NCBI RefSeq assembly: GCF_040892545.1
Contig: NZ_CP156079.1
Coordinates: 3,383,501 to 3,447,500, forward strand
Origin: Paracidovorax avenae
GTDB taxonomy: Bacteria > Pseudomonadota > Gammaproteobacteria > Burkholderiales > Burkholderiaceae_C
Reading direction: 5' to 3'
DNA: 64,000 nucleotides
Shown piece by piece: positions 37,069 through 45,876 of the stretch. Position numbers and translations under genes: made by a program. How positions within the stretch are numbered: position 1 is the first letter of the stretch; every line of letters begins with the position of its first letter. A model generated the notes under the pieces. That model saw only the letters and a program-made list of their open reading frames with translations, did no database searches and had not been told where the DNA came from.

Positions 37069-37361
37069 ACCATGCGGCATATTGTGGACACGCATTCCTC
37101 CTGGAAGCCGCTTGTAGCAAAGGTTTCAAGGGATGGTCTGTTCAAACGTCCAGTATAAAAATTTCTATAAAACCCGGCACGCGTAAACTCGGCGAAACTA
37201 TAGCTCGCCAGCCAGCAGACACCGGGATTTCCAACAGCTGCTGCAGCAAGTCAATAGTGGGTTCCGGGTGGCGCTTATGAACGGCGGCTCAGGGCCCACA
37301 GCCGCCGCCTGAGCAGTCCTCATCGAGTGCCTGCAACCAACCTGAGGCTTGTCTATCGAGC
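37069..37361. other. Gene-poor spacer between the cassette array and the IS30 element
   Basis: About 290 bp of mixed composition. A short minus-strand frame ending near 37145 and a 16-codon minus-strand frame behind an AGGAGG site running into attC site 3 are visible, but neither is long enough to call. No integrase gene, no attI site recognised. Confidence 0.4.
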
Positions 37362-37387
37362 GGTCTCAAACCTGAAGTGCAACACCT
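37362..37387 (+). repeat. IS30 terminal inverted repeat, left
   Basis: 26 bp, exact reverse complement of 38445-38470; the transposase stop codon lies inside it (37366-37368). Confidence 0.92.
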
Positions 37388-38422
37388 CGATTGAGAGGGA
37401 GTTTCCGTTTCAGTGAATGGTACTGCGCAATGGCCTGCATGAACTGCTGGAATGCCTGGTAGGGAGATCGCCACTGCAGGGGCTCGTGAGGACGGTTGTT
37501 CATGAGGTCGGCAATGGAGTCGAGCGCCGCTTGGTCGTGGATGCCCAGGTCGGTGCCCTTAGGCAGGAACTGGCGCAGCAGCCCGTTGGTGTTCTCGCAG
37601 CTGCCACGCTGCCATGGGCTGTGCGGATCGCAGAAGTACAAGCGCACGCCCGTGGCCTGGGCGAGTTCGCGGTGGCGGGCCATCTCCTTGCCCTGGTCGT
37701 AGGTGAGCGTCTGGCGCATGGGCCGGGCTACCTGGTTGAGCTTGGACGTGAAGGCTGCCAGGGCCGATTCTGCAGTGGCATCGGGCATGCGGCACAGCAG
37801 CACCAGACGCGTGCTGCGCTCGACCAGGACGCCCACGGCGGGGCGGTTGTTGGCGCCCTTGATGAGATCGCCCTTCCAGTGCCCGGGCATGAGCCGGTCG
37901 TCGGCCTCGGGTGGGCGCACGTGGATGCTGACCATGTCGGAGATCTGTCCACGCCGGTCCTGGCCGGCGGAGCGGGGGCGGCGCCCGCTGCGGCCCTGGC
38001 GCAGCAAGGCGAGCAACTGCTTCTTCAACTCCCCGCGGGGATAGGCATAGATGGCGTTGTAGATGGTTTCGTGGGACACGCTCTGGCGTGGGTCGTCGGG
38101 ATGCATGCGCTGCAGTGTGCAGGCGATCTGCTGGGGCGACCAGCGCCAGAGCAGAAGATCGCAGACGATGCGCCAGAGGCGGCCATGCTGATGCAGCTTG
38201 GGGGCAGGACGCGCTGCGGTGCGGCGGGCCTGGCAGGCAGCCTGGGCGGGCCGCGAGGCATAACCACCATCAGGGGTGCTGTTGCGTGCCAGCTCCCGGC
38301 ACACGGTGCTCGGGCTGCGCCCGAGGGAGGCGGGCGATGGATCGCCCGCTCCATCCCTACTGGACCAGCGAGGCCAGCGTGAGGCGTTCTTCGAGCTGCA
38401 AGTGCGTGTATCGCGAAGTCAT
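37366..38422 (-). pseudogene. IS30-family transposase with stop codon and frameshift near the N-terminus
   Basis: The minus-strand ATG at 38422 begins MTSRYTHLQLEERLTLASLV as expected for IS30 transposases, but codon 22 is TAG (38359-38357), and about 50 bases later one extra C (in CGCCTCCC) shifts the frame before STVCRELARNSTPDGG. From there an intact frame of about 312 codons (38304-37366) holds the catalytic part: MPGHWKGDLIKG, LTYDQGKEMARH and SPWQRGSCENTNGLLRQFLP give the DDE triad. Loss of the N-terminal DNA-binding helix-turn-helix should stop activity unless an internal start is used. Confidence 0.85.
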
Positions 38423-38444
38423 CTGGGCAAGTTACCTGAGGTTC

Positions 38445-38470
38445 AGGTGTTGCACTTCAGGTTTGAGACC
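38445..38470 (-). repeat. IS30 terminal inverted repeat, right
   Basis: 26 bp, exact reverse complement of the left repeat; 22 bp upstream of the transposase ATG at 38422. Confidence 0.92.
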
Positions 38471-38535
38471 ACCCCTCAAGCGGACTACCGCCGCCTCAAC
38501 GAACTGGCTGCCGAGCAACGGCCCTCAAACAAACG

Positions 38536-39246
38536 TCACCCAGCCCGGGTTACCCCTCCATCCACCCGCAAACTCTGCCCCGTGATGTAGCCCGCCCCCT
38601 CCGACGCCAGGAACGCCACCGTCGCCGCCACCTCCTCCACCCGGCCGTACCGCCCCAGCGGGATCGACGCGCGGCGCTCTTCCCACTCGGGCAGGCTGTC
38701 GATCCAGCCCGGCAGGACGTTGTTCATGCGGATGTTGTCGCGCGAAAAGCTGTCCACGAAGATGCGGGTGAACGCGGCGAGGCCCGCGCGCATGACGGAC
38801 GAGGCCGGGAACAGCGCGCTGGGCTCCAGCGCCCAGGCCGAGGAGATGTTGATGATCGCTCCGCCCCGGCCCTGCCGCTGCATGCGCGGCACCACGAGCC
38901 GCGTGGGCCGCACCACGTTGAGCAGGTAGGTGTCCATGCCCTGCAGCCAGTGCTCGTCGGAGAGTTCCAGCAGCGGGGCCCGGGGGCCATGGCCGGCGCT
39001 GTTGACCAGCACGTCGATGCGGCCCCACCGCTGCTCCGCGCGCTCCACCAGGGTGCCGAGGTCTTCCAGCGACTGGTTCGATCCGGTCACGCCCACGCCG
39101 CCGAGTTCCTCGGCCAACGCCTCGCCCTTGCCGGACGACGAGAGGATGCCGATGTGGAAGCCGTCCGCCGCCAGCCGGCGTGCCGCAGCCGCCCCGATGC
39201 CGGATCCGCCCGCGGTGACCAGTGCCACTTTTTTTTCTACTGCCAT
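38536..39246 (-). CDS. Short-chain dehydrogenase/reductase lacking the usual Tyr-Lys pair
   Basis: 236 residues. The Rossmann motif is TAGGSGIGAAAARRLA, with LVNSAGHGP and a C-terminal GYITGQSLRVDGG. The Ser of the catalytic set is present (INISSAWALEPS), but the YxxxK position reads PASSVMRAGL, Ser and Arg instead of Tyr and Lys. It may be a distinct SDR subgroup with altered chemistry. Start ATG 39246 is chosen among four clustered ATGs because GAAGGAG stands six bases upstream. Divergent from a LysR gene 134 bp away. Confidence 0.85.
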   Translation of the reverse strand: MAVEKKVALVTAGGSGIGAAAARRLAADGFHIGILSSSGKGEALAEELGGVGVTGSNQSLEDLGTLVERAEQRWGRIDVLVNSAGHGPRAPLLELSDEHWLQGMDTYLLNVVRPTRLVVPRMQRQGRGGAIINISSAWALEPSALFPASSVMRAGLAAFTRIFVDSFSRDNIRMNNVLPGWIDSLPEWEERRASIPLGRYGRVEEVAATVAFLASEGAGYITGQSLRVDGGVTRAG

Positions 39247-39380
39247 CATCATCTCCTTCGTCATCATGGCCATACTTGCGCACGCCAGTGGGCGCCCACC
39301 GATTGTGGAATCGTGCGGTGCTTTCAGGTCGGGAGATTGCGGCAGCCCAGCTGCTCCGATTCAGTAGAAAATCTACACCC

Positions 39381-40259
39381 ATGACCACTCCCCTGGGCCG
39401 CATGCCCTCGCTCAATGCCCTGCGCGCCTTCGAGGTCGCGAGCCGCCATCTGAACTTCCGGCTGGCCGGGCAGGAGCTGGGCGTGACGCAGGGCGCGGTG
39501 GCGCAGCAGATCCGCGCGCTGGAGGCGGAGCTGGGCATGAAGCTGTTCGAGCGGCATCCCCGCACGCTGGCGCTGACGGCCAACGGGCAGCGCTACGTGG
39601 TCGGCGTGCGCCGCGCGTTCGACCTGATCGCGGAGGCCACGCGGGGCCTGCGGCCCGAGCCCAGGCACCTGACGGTAAGCGTGACGCCGACCTTCGCCAC
39701 CAAGTGGCTCATGCCCCGGCTGGGGGCCTATACGCAGGCCCATCCGGCGACGGAGCTGCGCGTGCTGGCGACCGAGCGGATTTCGCACTTCCAGACGGAG
39801 GCGATCGACCTAGCCGTGCGGTACGGCCGGCCGCCCTTCGGCCCCGGACTCCAGGCCGACCTGCTGTTCGAGGAGTGCCTCGTGGCCGTGGGAAACCCGC
39901 AGGCGCAGGCACGGTGGGCGGGCGCGGGCCGCACCACGCTGCTGCACGATGGGCAGTCGTCCTGGGAGGAATTTTTCGATCGGTGCGCGCCCGCCGGCGC
40001 CCTGCCCGCGGACACGGCGCAGGCGATCCGTTTCAACCAGACGACGCTGGCGATCGATGCGGCGCTGATGGGCCAGGGCCTGGCCCTGGTGCAGGAGCAT
40101 TTCGTGGCACAGGACCTGGCCGCGGGCCGGCTGGTGCAGGCCTGCGCGGAGAAGCTCCGCACCGATGCAGGCTATTACCTCGTGTGCCCGCGCAAGCAGC
40201 GCCACCCGGAGGCGGTGGCACAGGCGAGGCGGTGGTTCCTGCAGCAGACCGGGCCATGA
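39381..40259 (+). CDS. LysR-family regulator, GcvA-like
   Basis: 292 residues. Helix-turn-helix in the first 65 residues (LNALRAFEVASRHLNFRLAG, LGVTQGAVAQQIRALEAELG), with a GcvA-type effector domain (FATKWLMPRL, AIDLAVRYGRPP). Divergent from the SDR gene, which it most likely controls. Convergent with the cupin-rhodanese gene, 58 bp apart. Confidence 0.92.
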   Translation: MTTPLGRMPSLNALRAFEVASRHLNFRLAGQELGVTQGAVAQQIRALEAELGMKLFERHPRTLALTANGQRYVVGVRRAFDLIAEATRGLRPEPRHLTVSVTPTFATKWLMPRLGAYTQAHPATELRVLATERISHFQTEAIDLAVRYGRPPFGPGLQADLLFEECLVAVGNPQAQARWAGAGRTTLLHDGQSSWEEFFDRCAPAGALPADTAQAIRFNQTTLAIDAALMGQGLALVQEHFVAQDLAAGRLVQACAEKLRTDAGYYLVCPRKQRHPEAVAQARRWFLQQTGP

Positions 40260-40317
40260 TGCGGCGGTGACCACGCGGTGACCGCCCGGTGGCGGGCCGC
40301 GCCCCCGCGGGCGCGGG

Positions 40318-42534
40318 CTATGCGGCCGCAGCCACCAGGCGGATGCCCGTCTGCCCTTCCCGCTCCAGCTGCGCCACCAGGCCCAGTTCCCAGTCCAGAT
40401 ACTCGCGGAAGCCCGCGTCCCGCAATGACAGGTCGCGGTGCGCGTACGGGCTGTACCAGTGGTCGTCATCGCCGGTGAGCACGCCGGCATCGCCCGTTTC
40501 CACCGGCAGGCCGGCCGCGGCCCAGGCCGCGGTGCCGCCGGCGATGGCGCGCACGTCGCGCCCGGTGCGGGCGGCCAGCTCGGGCGCCACGGTGCGGGGC
40601 AGCAGGCCGTCGGGCGAGGTGAGCAGCACGGCCTGGCCGGCGGGCAGGTCGGCCACGAAGGCCGCGAGGCGGTCGGGCACGGCGAAGCGCGCGCCGGCGA
40701 TGTGCTGGCGCTCGAAGGCGGCGCGCCGGTCCACGTCGAAGACGGCGGCATGGCCCTGCTCCAGCAGCGCCCGGGCCTGCTGCGGCGAGACCAGCGGCCC
40801 GGCGGGGTGCGACGCGAGCACGCGCACCGGCTCGGGGCCGGCTTCCAGCGTGGCCAGGGGCGGCGGGGCGAACACGAATACCTCGTGGCCGCCCAGCTGC
40901 GCGAGCCAGGCCCCGGTGGTGAGCGCACGCACGCCGTCCCAGTCGGCGAGCACGATGCGGGCACCGCGCGTGCCGGCGTATTCATCGGTGGCCTGCACCA
41001 GCTGGCCGCCGGGGGCCCAGCGCCAGCCTTCCAGGTGGCCGGCCTCGTATTCCTCGCGCGTGCGCACGTCGAAGCGGTAGAGCGTGCGCTCGTGGGCCTG
41101 GGCCTCCAGGCGTGCCAGGCCGGTGGCATCGATGCGCTGCACTCCGGCGCGCTGCGCCACGGCGGCCGCGCGCTCGCGGGCGGCCGCCAGAGTCGCTGGC
41201 GAGGGCTCGGGCAGCGGCGTGCTGCGGCCGTGGGCGAGCGTGCGGCCGGTGAGCAGCCAGTCCATGGTGCCGTTGCGCAGCGAGGCCACGCGGTTGGGGA
41301 TGCCGGCGTCGATCAGCGTCTGCGCACCGACGATGCTGCGCGTGCGGCCCGCGCAGTTCACCACCACGAAGGTCCCGGGGTCGGGCGCCAGCTCGCCGAT
41401 GCGATAGACCAGTTCCGCGCCCGGCACGCTGTGCGCAAAGGGCAGGCTGAAGGCCGCGAATTCCTCGGGCGTGCGGCTGTCCACCACCACGATGTCGTCG
41501 CCGCGCGCGATGCGCTCGTGCAGCTCGCCCGCATCGATCCAGGGCGTGTGTTTCTCATGCTCGATGACTTCGCCGAAGGCCTTGCCGGGCACGTTGGTGC
41601 CGCTGAAGACCTCGTAGCCCGCGGCGGCCCAGCCATCGGTGCCGCCCGCCAGCACGGAGACGTTGCGCCAGCCCAGGCGCACCAGCTTGGCGGCGGCCTC
41701 ATGGGCCAGCGTCCCGTCGCCGTCCACCAGCACGGTGCGCGTGCCGCGGCGCGGCACCAGCCGGTCGATCAGCAGCTCCAGCCGCCACGCCGGCGCGGAG
41801 GCCGCGAACAGGATGTGGCGGTGCGCGAACACGCCGGTCTCTCGCACGTCGAGCACGGCGATCTCTTCGCCGTCGTGCAGCGCGGCCTTGAGCGCCTGCG
41901 GCGTGATGAGCGCATGGCGTATGGACTTCGGGGGGCCGAAAGTGCGGTAGGTGCCGCCCTCGCGCGTCTCGAACACCACGCGGCCGGGCATGCGGTCCAG
42001 CGCGCGGCCGTAGAAGTGCAGGTGCAGGCCGGGCTCGTCGCCCACGAGTTCGATGGTGTGCACGTCGGTGGGCGAGAGCTGCACCGAGACGCCCGGGACC
42101 ACGTCCACGGTTTTCCCGGCCGCGAGCGCGTCGCGCGCCGGATCGGCCGTGGTGCTGCGTTCGTAGAACACGTTGCGTTCGGTGCCCGAGATGCCGGCGA
42201 TGATGGCCCAGGTGGTGTGGTCATGCGGCGGCTGGGCCTTGCCCGGCAGGCCGGCCGAGATGTAGAGCGCATGGCGCCCGCCCGGCTCTTCGCTGAGGCG
42301 GTACACCTGGGCGGGGTTGTCCTCCGACACCGGGAAATGCGCGGCGGGGAACAGTTCGCGCTGCAGGCCGAGCTGCTCCAGGGCCGCGGCCACGGCGCGC
42401 AGCTGGTCGGGCGTGGCGGCTTCGGGGTCGGGCACCAGGCGGCGCGCGGTGGCGATGAAGGCCGCCACGGCGGCAGCGCGGCGGCTGGCGATGTCGCTGC
42501 CGGAGAAGTCGAGGGAGAGGGATGTCTGGGTCAT
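40318..42534 (-). CDS. Cysteine-dioxygenase-like cupin fused to four rhodanese domains
   Basis: 738 residues. Residues 1-195 are a thiol-dioxygenase cupin: His104 and His106 in PPHDHTTWAI, His159 in PTDVHTIEL, His173-x-Tyr175 in LHLHFYG. Residues about 205-700 are four rhodanese-like domains; only the second has the active Cys (Cys394 in VNCAGRTRSIVGA). The C-terminal DWELGLVAQLEREG matches the stand-alone paralogue at 24154. A single chain could oxidise a thiol and handle the sulfur released. Start ATG 42534 yields the same N-terminal layout as the cupin at 33075. Not in a tight operon; divergent from a Bug receptor. Confidence 0.88.
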   Translation of the reverse strand: MTQTSLSLDFSGSDIASRRAAAVAAFIATARRLVPDPEAATPDQLRAVAAALEQLGLQRELFPAAHFPVSEDNPAQVYRLSEEPGGRHALYISAGLPGKAQPPHDHTTWAIIAGISGTERNVFYERSTTADPARDALAAGKTVDVVPGVSVQLSPTDVHTIELVGDEPGLHLHFYGRALDRMPGRVVFETREGGTYRTFGPPKSIRHALITPQALKAALHDGEEIAVLDVRETGVFAHRHILFAASAPAWRLELLIDRLVPRRGTRTVLVDGDGTLAHEAAAKLVRLGWRNVSVLAGGTDGWAAAGYEVFSGTNVPGKAFGEVIEHEKHTPWIDAGELHERIARGDDIVVVDSRTPEEFAAFSLPFAHSVPGAELVYRIGELAPDPGTFVVVNCAGRTRSIVGAQTLIDAGIPNRVASLRNGTMDWLLTGRTLAHGRSTPLPEPSPATLAAARERAAAVAQRAGVQRIDATGLARLEAQAHERTLYRFDVRTREEYEAGHLEGWRWAPGGQLVQATDEYAGTRGARIVLADWDGVRALTTGAWLAQLGGHEVFVFAPPPLATLEAGPEPVRVLASHPAGPLVSPQQARALLEQGHAAVFDVDRRAAFERQHIAGARFAVPDRLAAFVADLPAGQAVLLTSPDGLLPRTVAPELAARTGRDVRAIAGGTAAWAAAGLPVETGDAGVLTGDDDHWYSPYAHRDLSLRDAGFREYLDWELGLVAQLEREGQTGIRLVAAAA

Positions 42535-42651
42535 GGGGGGGCCTTTGGCAAGAGCGACCCATACGTTAGGCACCCAGTGCACCGTTCGCCAACGAAGGAA
42601 ACCGGCTATCGATATACGGCCCGCGCCCCCCCGGCAGGCACGCTGGCGTCA

Positions 42652-42663
42652 TATCCATAGTCG
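42652..42663. promoter_or_regulatory. Near-copy of the rhodanese-gene palindrome half
   Basis: TATCCATAGTCG differs by one base from TATGCATAGTCG in the palindrome at 24058-24073. It lies 118 bp upstream of the fusion gene start and 105 bp upstream of the divergent Bug gene. Confidence 0.35.
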
Positions 42664-42767
42664 CGAATCTTCGTTCCCCCGCGGGGGGTGCAGCCCTAGG
42701 CTGAACGCAGACTCCCGGCCCGTCCGGGCCGTTTCGTTTCCTTGCCATTCGTCCCCAGGTCCGCACC

Positions 42768-43784
42768 ATGCTCCCCTGCCGCAAAACCGTGTTCACCGCT
42801 GCCACGGCAGCCCTCGCGCTGGCCGCCCTGGCCGCCACCACCCTGCACGCCTCCCGTTCGCACGCTGCATCGGACGCGGCAGCCGGGTTCCCATCGAAGC
42901 CCGTGCGCATCATCGTTCCGGTGGCGCCCGGCGGCAGCGCGGACAAGCTCACGCGCACGCTGGCCGACCGGCTCGGCGCATTCTGGGGCCAGAGCGTGAT
43001 CGTGGAGAACGTGGCCGGTGCCAGCGGCACCATCGGCGCGGCCCGGGTGGCCAAGGCAGCGCCGGACGGCTACACGCTGCTGCAGCAGGGCGAAGGGCTC
43101 ACGCTCAACGGCATCCTGTTCCGGGGGCTGCCCTACGACACGGACAAGAGCTTCACGCCCATCATCAAGGCGGTGGTGAATCCGCAAATCCTGGTGGTGC
43201 ATCCGGGCACCGGCATCACCAGCCTGGCCGACTACGTGGCGCGGGCCCGGGCCAGGCCCGAAAGCATCAGCCTCGGGCTGCCGGGCAACGGCGGCATCGC
43301 CCACGTGGCGCACGAAATCCTGTCGCAACAAACCGGCGCCCGGGTGAACTACATCCCCTACCCTGGCGGCGGCCCGGCCACGGTGGACGTGCTGGCCGGC
43401 CACACGGACGCGACCCTGATCACCCTGGCCGCCGTGACCGACCACGTGCGCGCCGGCAAGCTGAGGCCCCTGGCCGTGACCACCAGCTACCGGTCCCCCG
43501 CCCTGCCCGCGGTACCCACCGTGGCCGAAGCCGGCGGGCCGCCCGGGTTCTCGGTGGAAAGCTGGCAAGGCTACTTCGCGCCGGCCGGCACCCCGCCGGC
43601 CATCGTGGAGAAGATCAACCGCGACATCGCTACCGTGCTGCAGGCGGCGGACGTGCGCGCGCAACTGGAATCCCAGGGCTTCCAGGTGGCCGGCGGATCC
43701 CCCGGCGACCTCGCGCAGAGCCTGCGGGCGGAGCAGCCGCGTTATGCGCAGGCCATCAGGACGGCGGGGCTGGCGTTGCGCTGA
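42768..43784 (+). CDS. Tripartite tricarboxylate receptor (Bug/TctC family) binding protein
   Basis: 338 residues with a signal peptide (about 38 residues, cut near SHAAS). Motifs: PVRIIVPVAPGGSADKLTRT, VIVENVAGASGTIGAARVAK, PDGYTLLQQGEG, LPGNGGIAHVAHEIL and FAPAGTPPAIVEKIN. A periplasmic receptor without adjacent tctAB genes. Divergent from the cupin-rhodanese gene, so a thiol or sulfonate-related ligand is possible but unsupported by sequence alone. Confidence 0.92.
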   Translation: MLPCRKTVFTAATAALALAALAATTLHASRSHAASDAAAGFPSKPVRIIVPVAPGGSADKLTRTLADRLGAFWGQSVIVENVAGASGTIGAARVAKAAPDGYTLLQQGEGLTLNGILFRGLPYDTDKSFTPIIKAVVNPQILVVHPGTGITSLADYVARARARPESISLGLPGNGGIAHVAHEILSQQTGARVNYIPYPGGGPATVDVLAGHTDATLITLAAVTDHVRAGKLRPLAVTTSYRSPALPAVPTVAEAGGPPGFSVESWQGYFAPAGTPPAIVEKINRDIATVLQAADVRAQLESQGFQVAGGSPGDLAQSLRAEQPRYAQAIRTAGLALR

Positions 43785-43854
43785 GGCCGGGCACGCATCC
43801 TTCAGGGCGGAGGTACGATCCGACGGTCGTTTTTCTTCCTCCATTTTTCTCAGC

Positions 43855-44181
43855 ATGAATTTCTCCGAGCGCCTGAAGCAACTTCCCTCCGTGGCCCACC
43901 TTTCCGCCCTGCATCTGCTGGGGCCCGACGGCGGGACCGTCGCCACGCTGGAGAACAAGCCCGGCCAGGCCGGCTCGCTGGCCGTGTACCACGCGCTGGG
44001 CCAGCTGTACGGCGGCAGCATCACGCCTGCCGCCGCCACATTGGGACTGGAGTGGTATGCGGAGCACACGGCGGATGCGCAGGCGCATCCCGGCAAGCAT
44101 CCCAACATCGACCGGCTGGTGGAGTGGGCGAAGGCAGACGTGGCTTATGGAGTGCGGCTGGTGCCCACGGCTTCATCCTGA
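43855..44181 (+). CDS. DUF2322 family protein
   Basis: 108 residues matching the DUF2322 pattern of Betaproteobacteria: NFSERLKQLPSVAHL, ENKPGQAGSLAVYHALGQL, YAEHTADAQAHPGKHPNIDR. No signal peptide or membrane segment. Function unknown. Preceded by a T-rich leader (43828-43848) in which no strong ribosome-binding site is seen. Confidence 0.85.
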   Translation: MNFSERLKQLPSVAHLSALHLLGPDGGTVATLENKPGQAGSLAVYHALGQLYGGSITPAAATLGLEWYAEHTADAQAHPGKHPNIDRLVEWAKADVAYGVRLVPTASS

Positions 44182-44256
44182 CGAAGCGACTCGGGCAGCT
44201 ACCCTTCCCTCACTGTGTTCCCGAGGCAAGGCTGCGCGCTCCGGCCGAAGGCTTTG

Positions 44257-44772
44257 TCAGACGAACTTCTGTGGCATGAAAATGAATGCCGTGGCGATAT
44301 TGGAGGCCAGGAGCAGCCATACTGCGGTTGCGAGCGTGGAAAAACGCCAAGCGGAGGCACGCTGCATCAATACCGACCCACGGAAGAAACAAGCCACCAG
44401 CGGAAACATCGCTGTGCTGGCCACCAGCCACACCAGAGCGAAGCTTCCGAACCGCGCAAAACCGGTCTGCAGGCGCATTCCTGTCAGCATGGCTCCCAGA
44501 TAAAACAATATGACCCATGCGGCTGCCTCGATCCACCACAGACGGGTCGCTCCGGCCCAGGTGGGATTTCGACGGGGCAGCAGTCGCAGGCAAATGAAGC
44601 CAAGGCAAACCAAGGCGGCCAGGAGAATCGTCGCACTCGCGATGATCGACAACTCCTGCCACGCACCGATACTGAGATAGAAAAACGGCACGATCGCCAA
44701 GCCGAGCATGGCGGAAGCCAAGCCAAGTGCGCCCCACCGGTTGCAAGAATGTCGTTGCATCATTTCTTTCAT
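44257..44772 (-). CDS. Small membrane protein coupled to the DUF3289-like gene
   Basis: 171 residues with four predicted transmembrane helices (about 14-36, 41-64, 76-99, 105-127) and a fifth hydrophobic stretch near the C-terminus (FSTLATAVWLLLASNIATAF). I do not recognise a family. Its ATG at 44772 overlaps the stop of the upstream gene (ATGA), so the two are made together. Lower GC than the chromosome. An immunity-type role for the neighbour is a hypothesis only. Confidence 0.7.
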   Translation of the reverse strand: MKEMMQRHSCNRWGALGLASAMLGLAIVPFFYLSIGAWQELSIIASATILLAALVCLGFICLRLLPRRNPTWAGATRLWWIEAAAWVILFYLGAMLTGMRLQTGFARFGSFALVWLVASTAMFPLVACFFRGSVLMQRASAWRFSTLATAVWLLLASNIATAFIFMPQKFV

Positions 44773-45602
44773 ACTGCAGGCACTTCGTAGCTTCTGGTCA
44801 ATACCACCCGGGTGACCAACGGAGGGTAGGCGAATTGATGCTGTAGTTGCCACCAAGCCGTGATGCCGACCCTTTGAGCGAAAGAAAAACCACCATCGGA
44901 TTGAGCACCATACTCTCTCAGGTCATCATCATCCAGGCCAAAAACGTCGTACAAGACAAACTTCAATGTTATTTGGTACCGACCTCTCTCACGATCATAC
45001 CCGTAGGCAGTGGCTATCACATAGACATGCTGGACGCCGTTGATCATCAGACCGAGGCCGTTGCCATAGTCCTGGGTTGCGAAAAATTGGCTGCCGGCAT
45101 TAAATGCAGGCACCCCCAAGTCCATCGGCACCTGCAAATTCCTGATGTTCCAGTCAGCATTCTTGAGTGCCTGATGAATGCGAATACTGCCAGGGGTTTT
45201 ATAGGGGGAATTGGGAGCGGACAGCGCTGCACTGCAAAAATACTCCATGTTGGCATGACTGGATACCAACCCAGTCAAACGTGGATCTTCAAAATACTCA
45301 ACGCCCCTCCGATTTTCTCCAAGAAACTCGGAGAATAACGTGCGCGCCACTCCGGTCGTATCTGCCTTGGCAAAAATTCCCAACAATTTTTCCATCTTGG
45401 GTTTCAGCACATCCACAGTGTCCCCGACACTCTGCCGCTGCGGCGCCGACGCTCGGCAGCCATAGGTAATATCCTGTCCATATCGAGGAGCGGGAACGGA
45501 AGGCAGGTGCACACCGTCGGCAAGTGGATGAATGGGGGATAGATATCTGTCCCTGGCAACCGCCACGACTATGGGCTCATTTATTTCGCTGATGAATTTC
45601 AT
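44769..45602 (-). CDS. DUF3289-like protein in an AT-rich patch
   Basis: 277 residues. The C-terminal 120 residues match the DUF3289 style: YQITLKFVLYDVFGLDDDDL followed by ITAWWQLQHQFAYPPLVTRV. The N-terminal part has YGCRASAPQRQSVGDTVDVL and HANMEYFCSAALSAPNSPY. No signal peptide. Start ATG 45602 is chosen as the first Met giving a plausible N-terminus; GTG alternatives exist upstream. Codons ending in A/T are far commoner than in neighbours, suggesting transfer. Function unknown; the family is often near secretion-system genes elsewhere (recollection). Confidence 0.65.
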   Translation of the reverse strand: MKFISEINEPIVVAVARDRYLSPIHPLADGVHLPSVPAPRYGQDITYGCRASAPQRQSVGDTVDVLKPKMEKLLGIFAKADTTGVARTLFSEFLGENRRGVEYFEDPRLTGLVSSHANMEYFCSAALSAPNSPYKTPGSIRIHQALKNADWNIRNLQVPMDLGVPAFNAGSQFFATQDYGNGLGLMINGVQHVYVIATAYGYDRERGRYQITLKFVLYDVFGLDDDDLREYGAQSDGGFSFAQRVGITAWWQLQHQFAYPPLVTRVVLTRSYEVPAV

Positions 45603-45876
45603 TTGCAGTGAATGTGCAAGAGATCTGCACGTCCTCCACAAATATTATTTCTCACCTTTTGTCCAGTCCATCACGCATCGAAGCAAGAGTGCAAAAAATC
45701 AACTCAATCAATCCATAAATTTCATTTATAAATTGACCTCAAACGCAAAATTGGCAAAAAAAACCCCCACCACCCACAATAATCTTCATCAAGGAGATGA
45801 AACAATTTTTTCTCTCAAAATCCAAAATCAATCAAAAAACGTACACAACCATCAAGTCCTTGCATGGAAAACTGAC
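45603..45876. other. AT-rich intergenic region
   Basis: About 270 bp with long A and T runs (for example 45748-45760), the lowest GC in the window. It lies between the divergent DUF3289-like and esterase genes and must contain their promoters. An open plus-strand frame crosses it only because stops are avoided by chance; its residues are Lys/Asn-rich and unlike a protein. No RNA gene recognised. Confidence 0.5.

Larger units (their letters stand above)
37362..38470 (-). mobile_element. IS30-family insertion sequence (1109 bp)
   Basis: Bounded by perfect 26-bp inverted repeats, GGTCTCAAACCTGAAGTGCA.. at 37362-37387 and its exact complement at 38445-38470. It holds one transposase gene of the IS30 type that is disabled at its 5' end. 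Bases just outside (..GAGC on the left, ACCC.. on the right) do not form an obvious short target duplication, so a later deletion or exchange next to the element is possible. Confidence 0.9.

Noticed and set aside
37100..37280. Minus-strand frame ending near 37145 with a protein-like sequence, as a lost cassette gene
   Set aside because: About 50 codons after a stop, no motif and no start site; it could be chance.
38471..38535. Possible coding remnant reading ADYRRLNELAAEQR next to the IS end
   Set aside because: Only about 20 codons, no recognisable family; too short to call a gene fragment.
45532..45876. N-terminal extension of the esterase through the AT-rich region
   Set aside because: The residues are Lys/Asn/Thr-rich and would bury the lipoprotein signal; the GTG at 45877 fits better.
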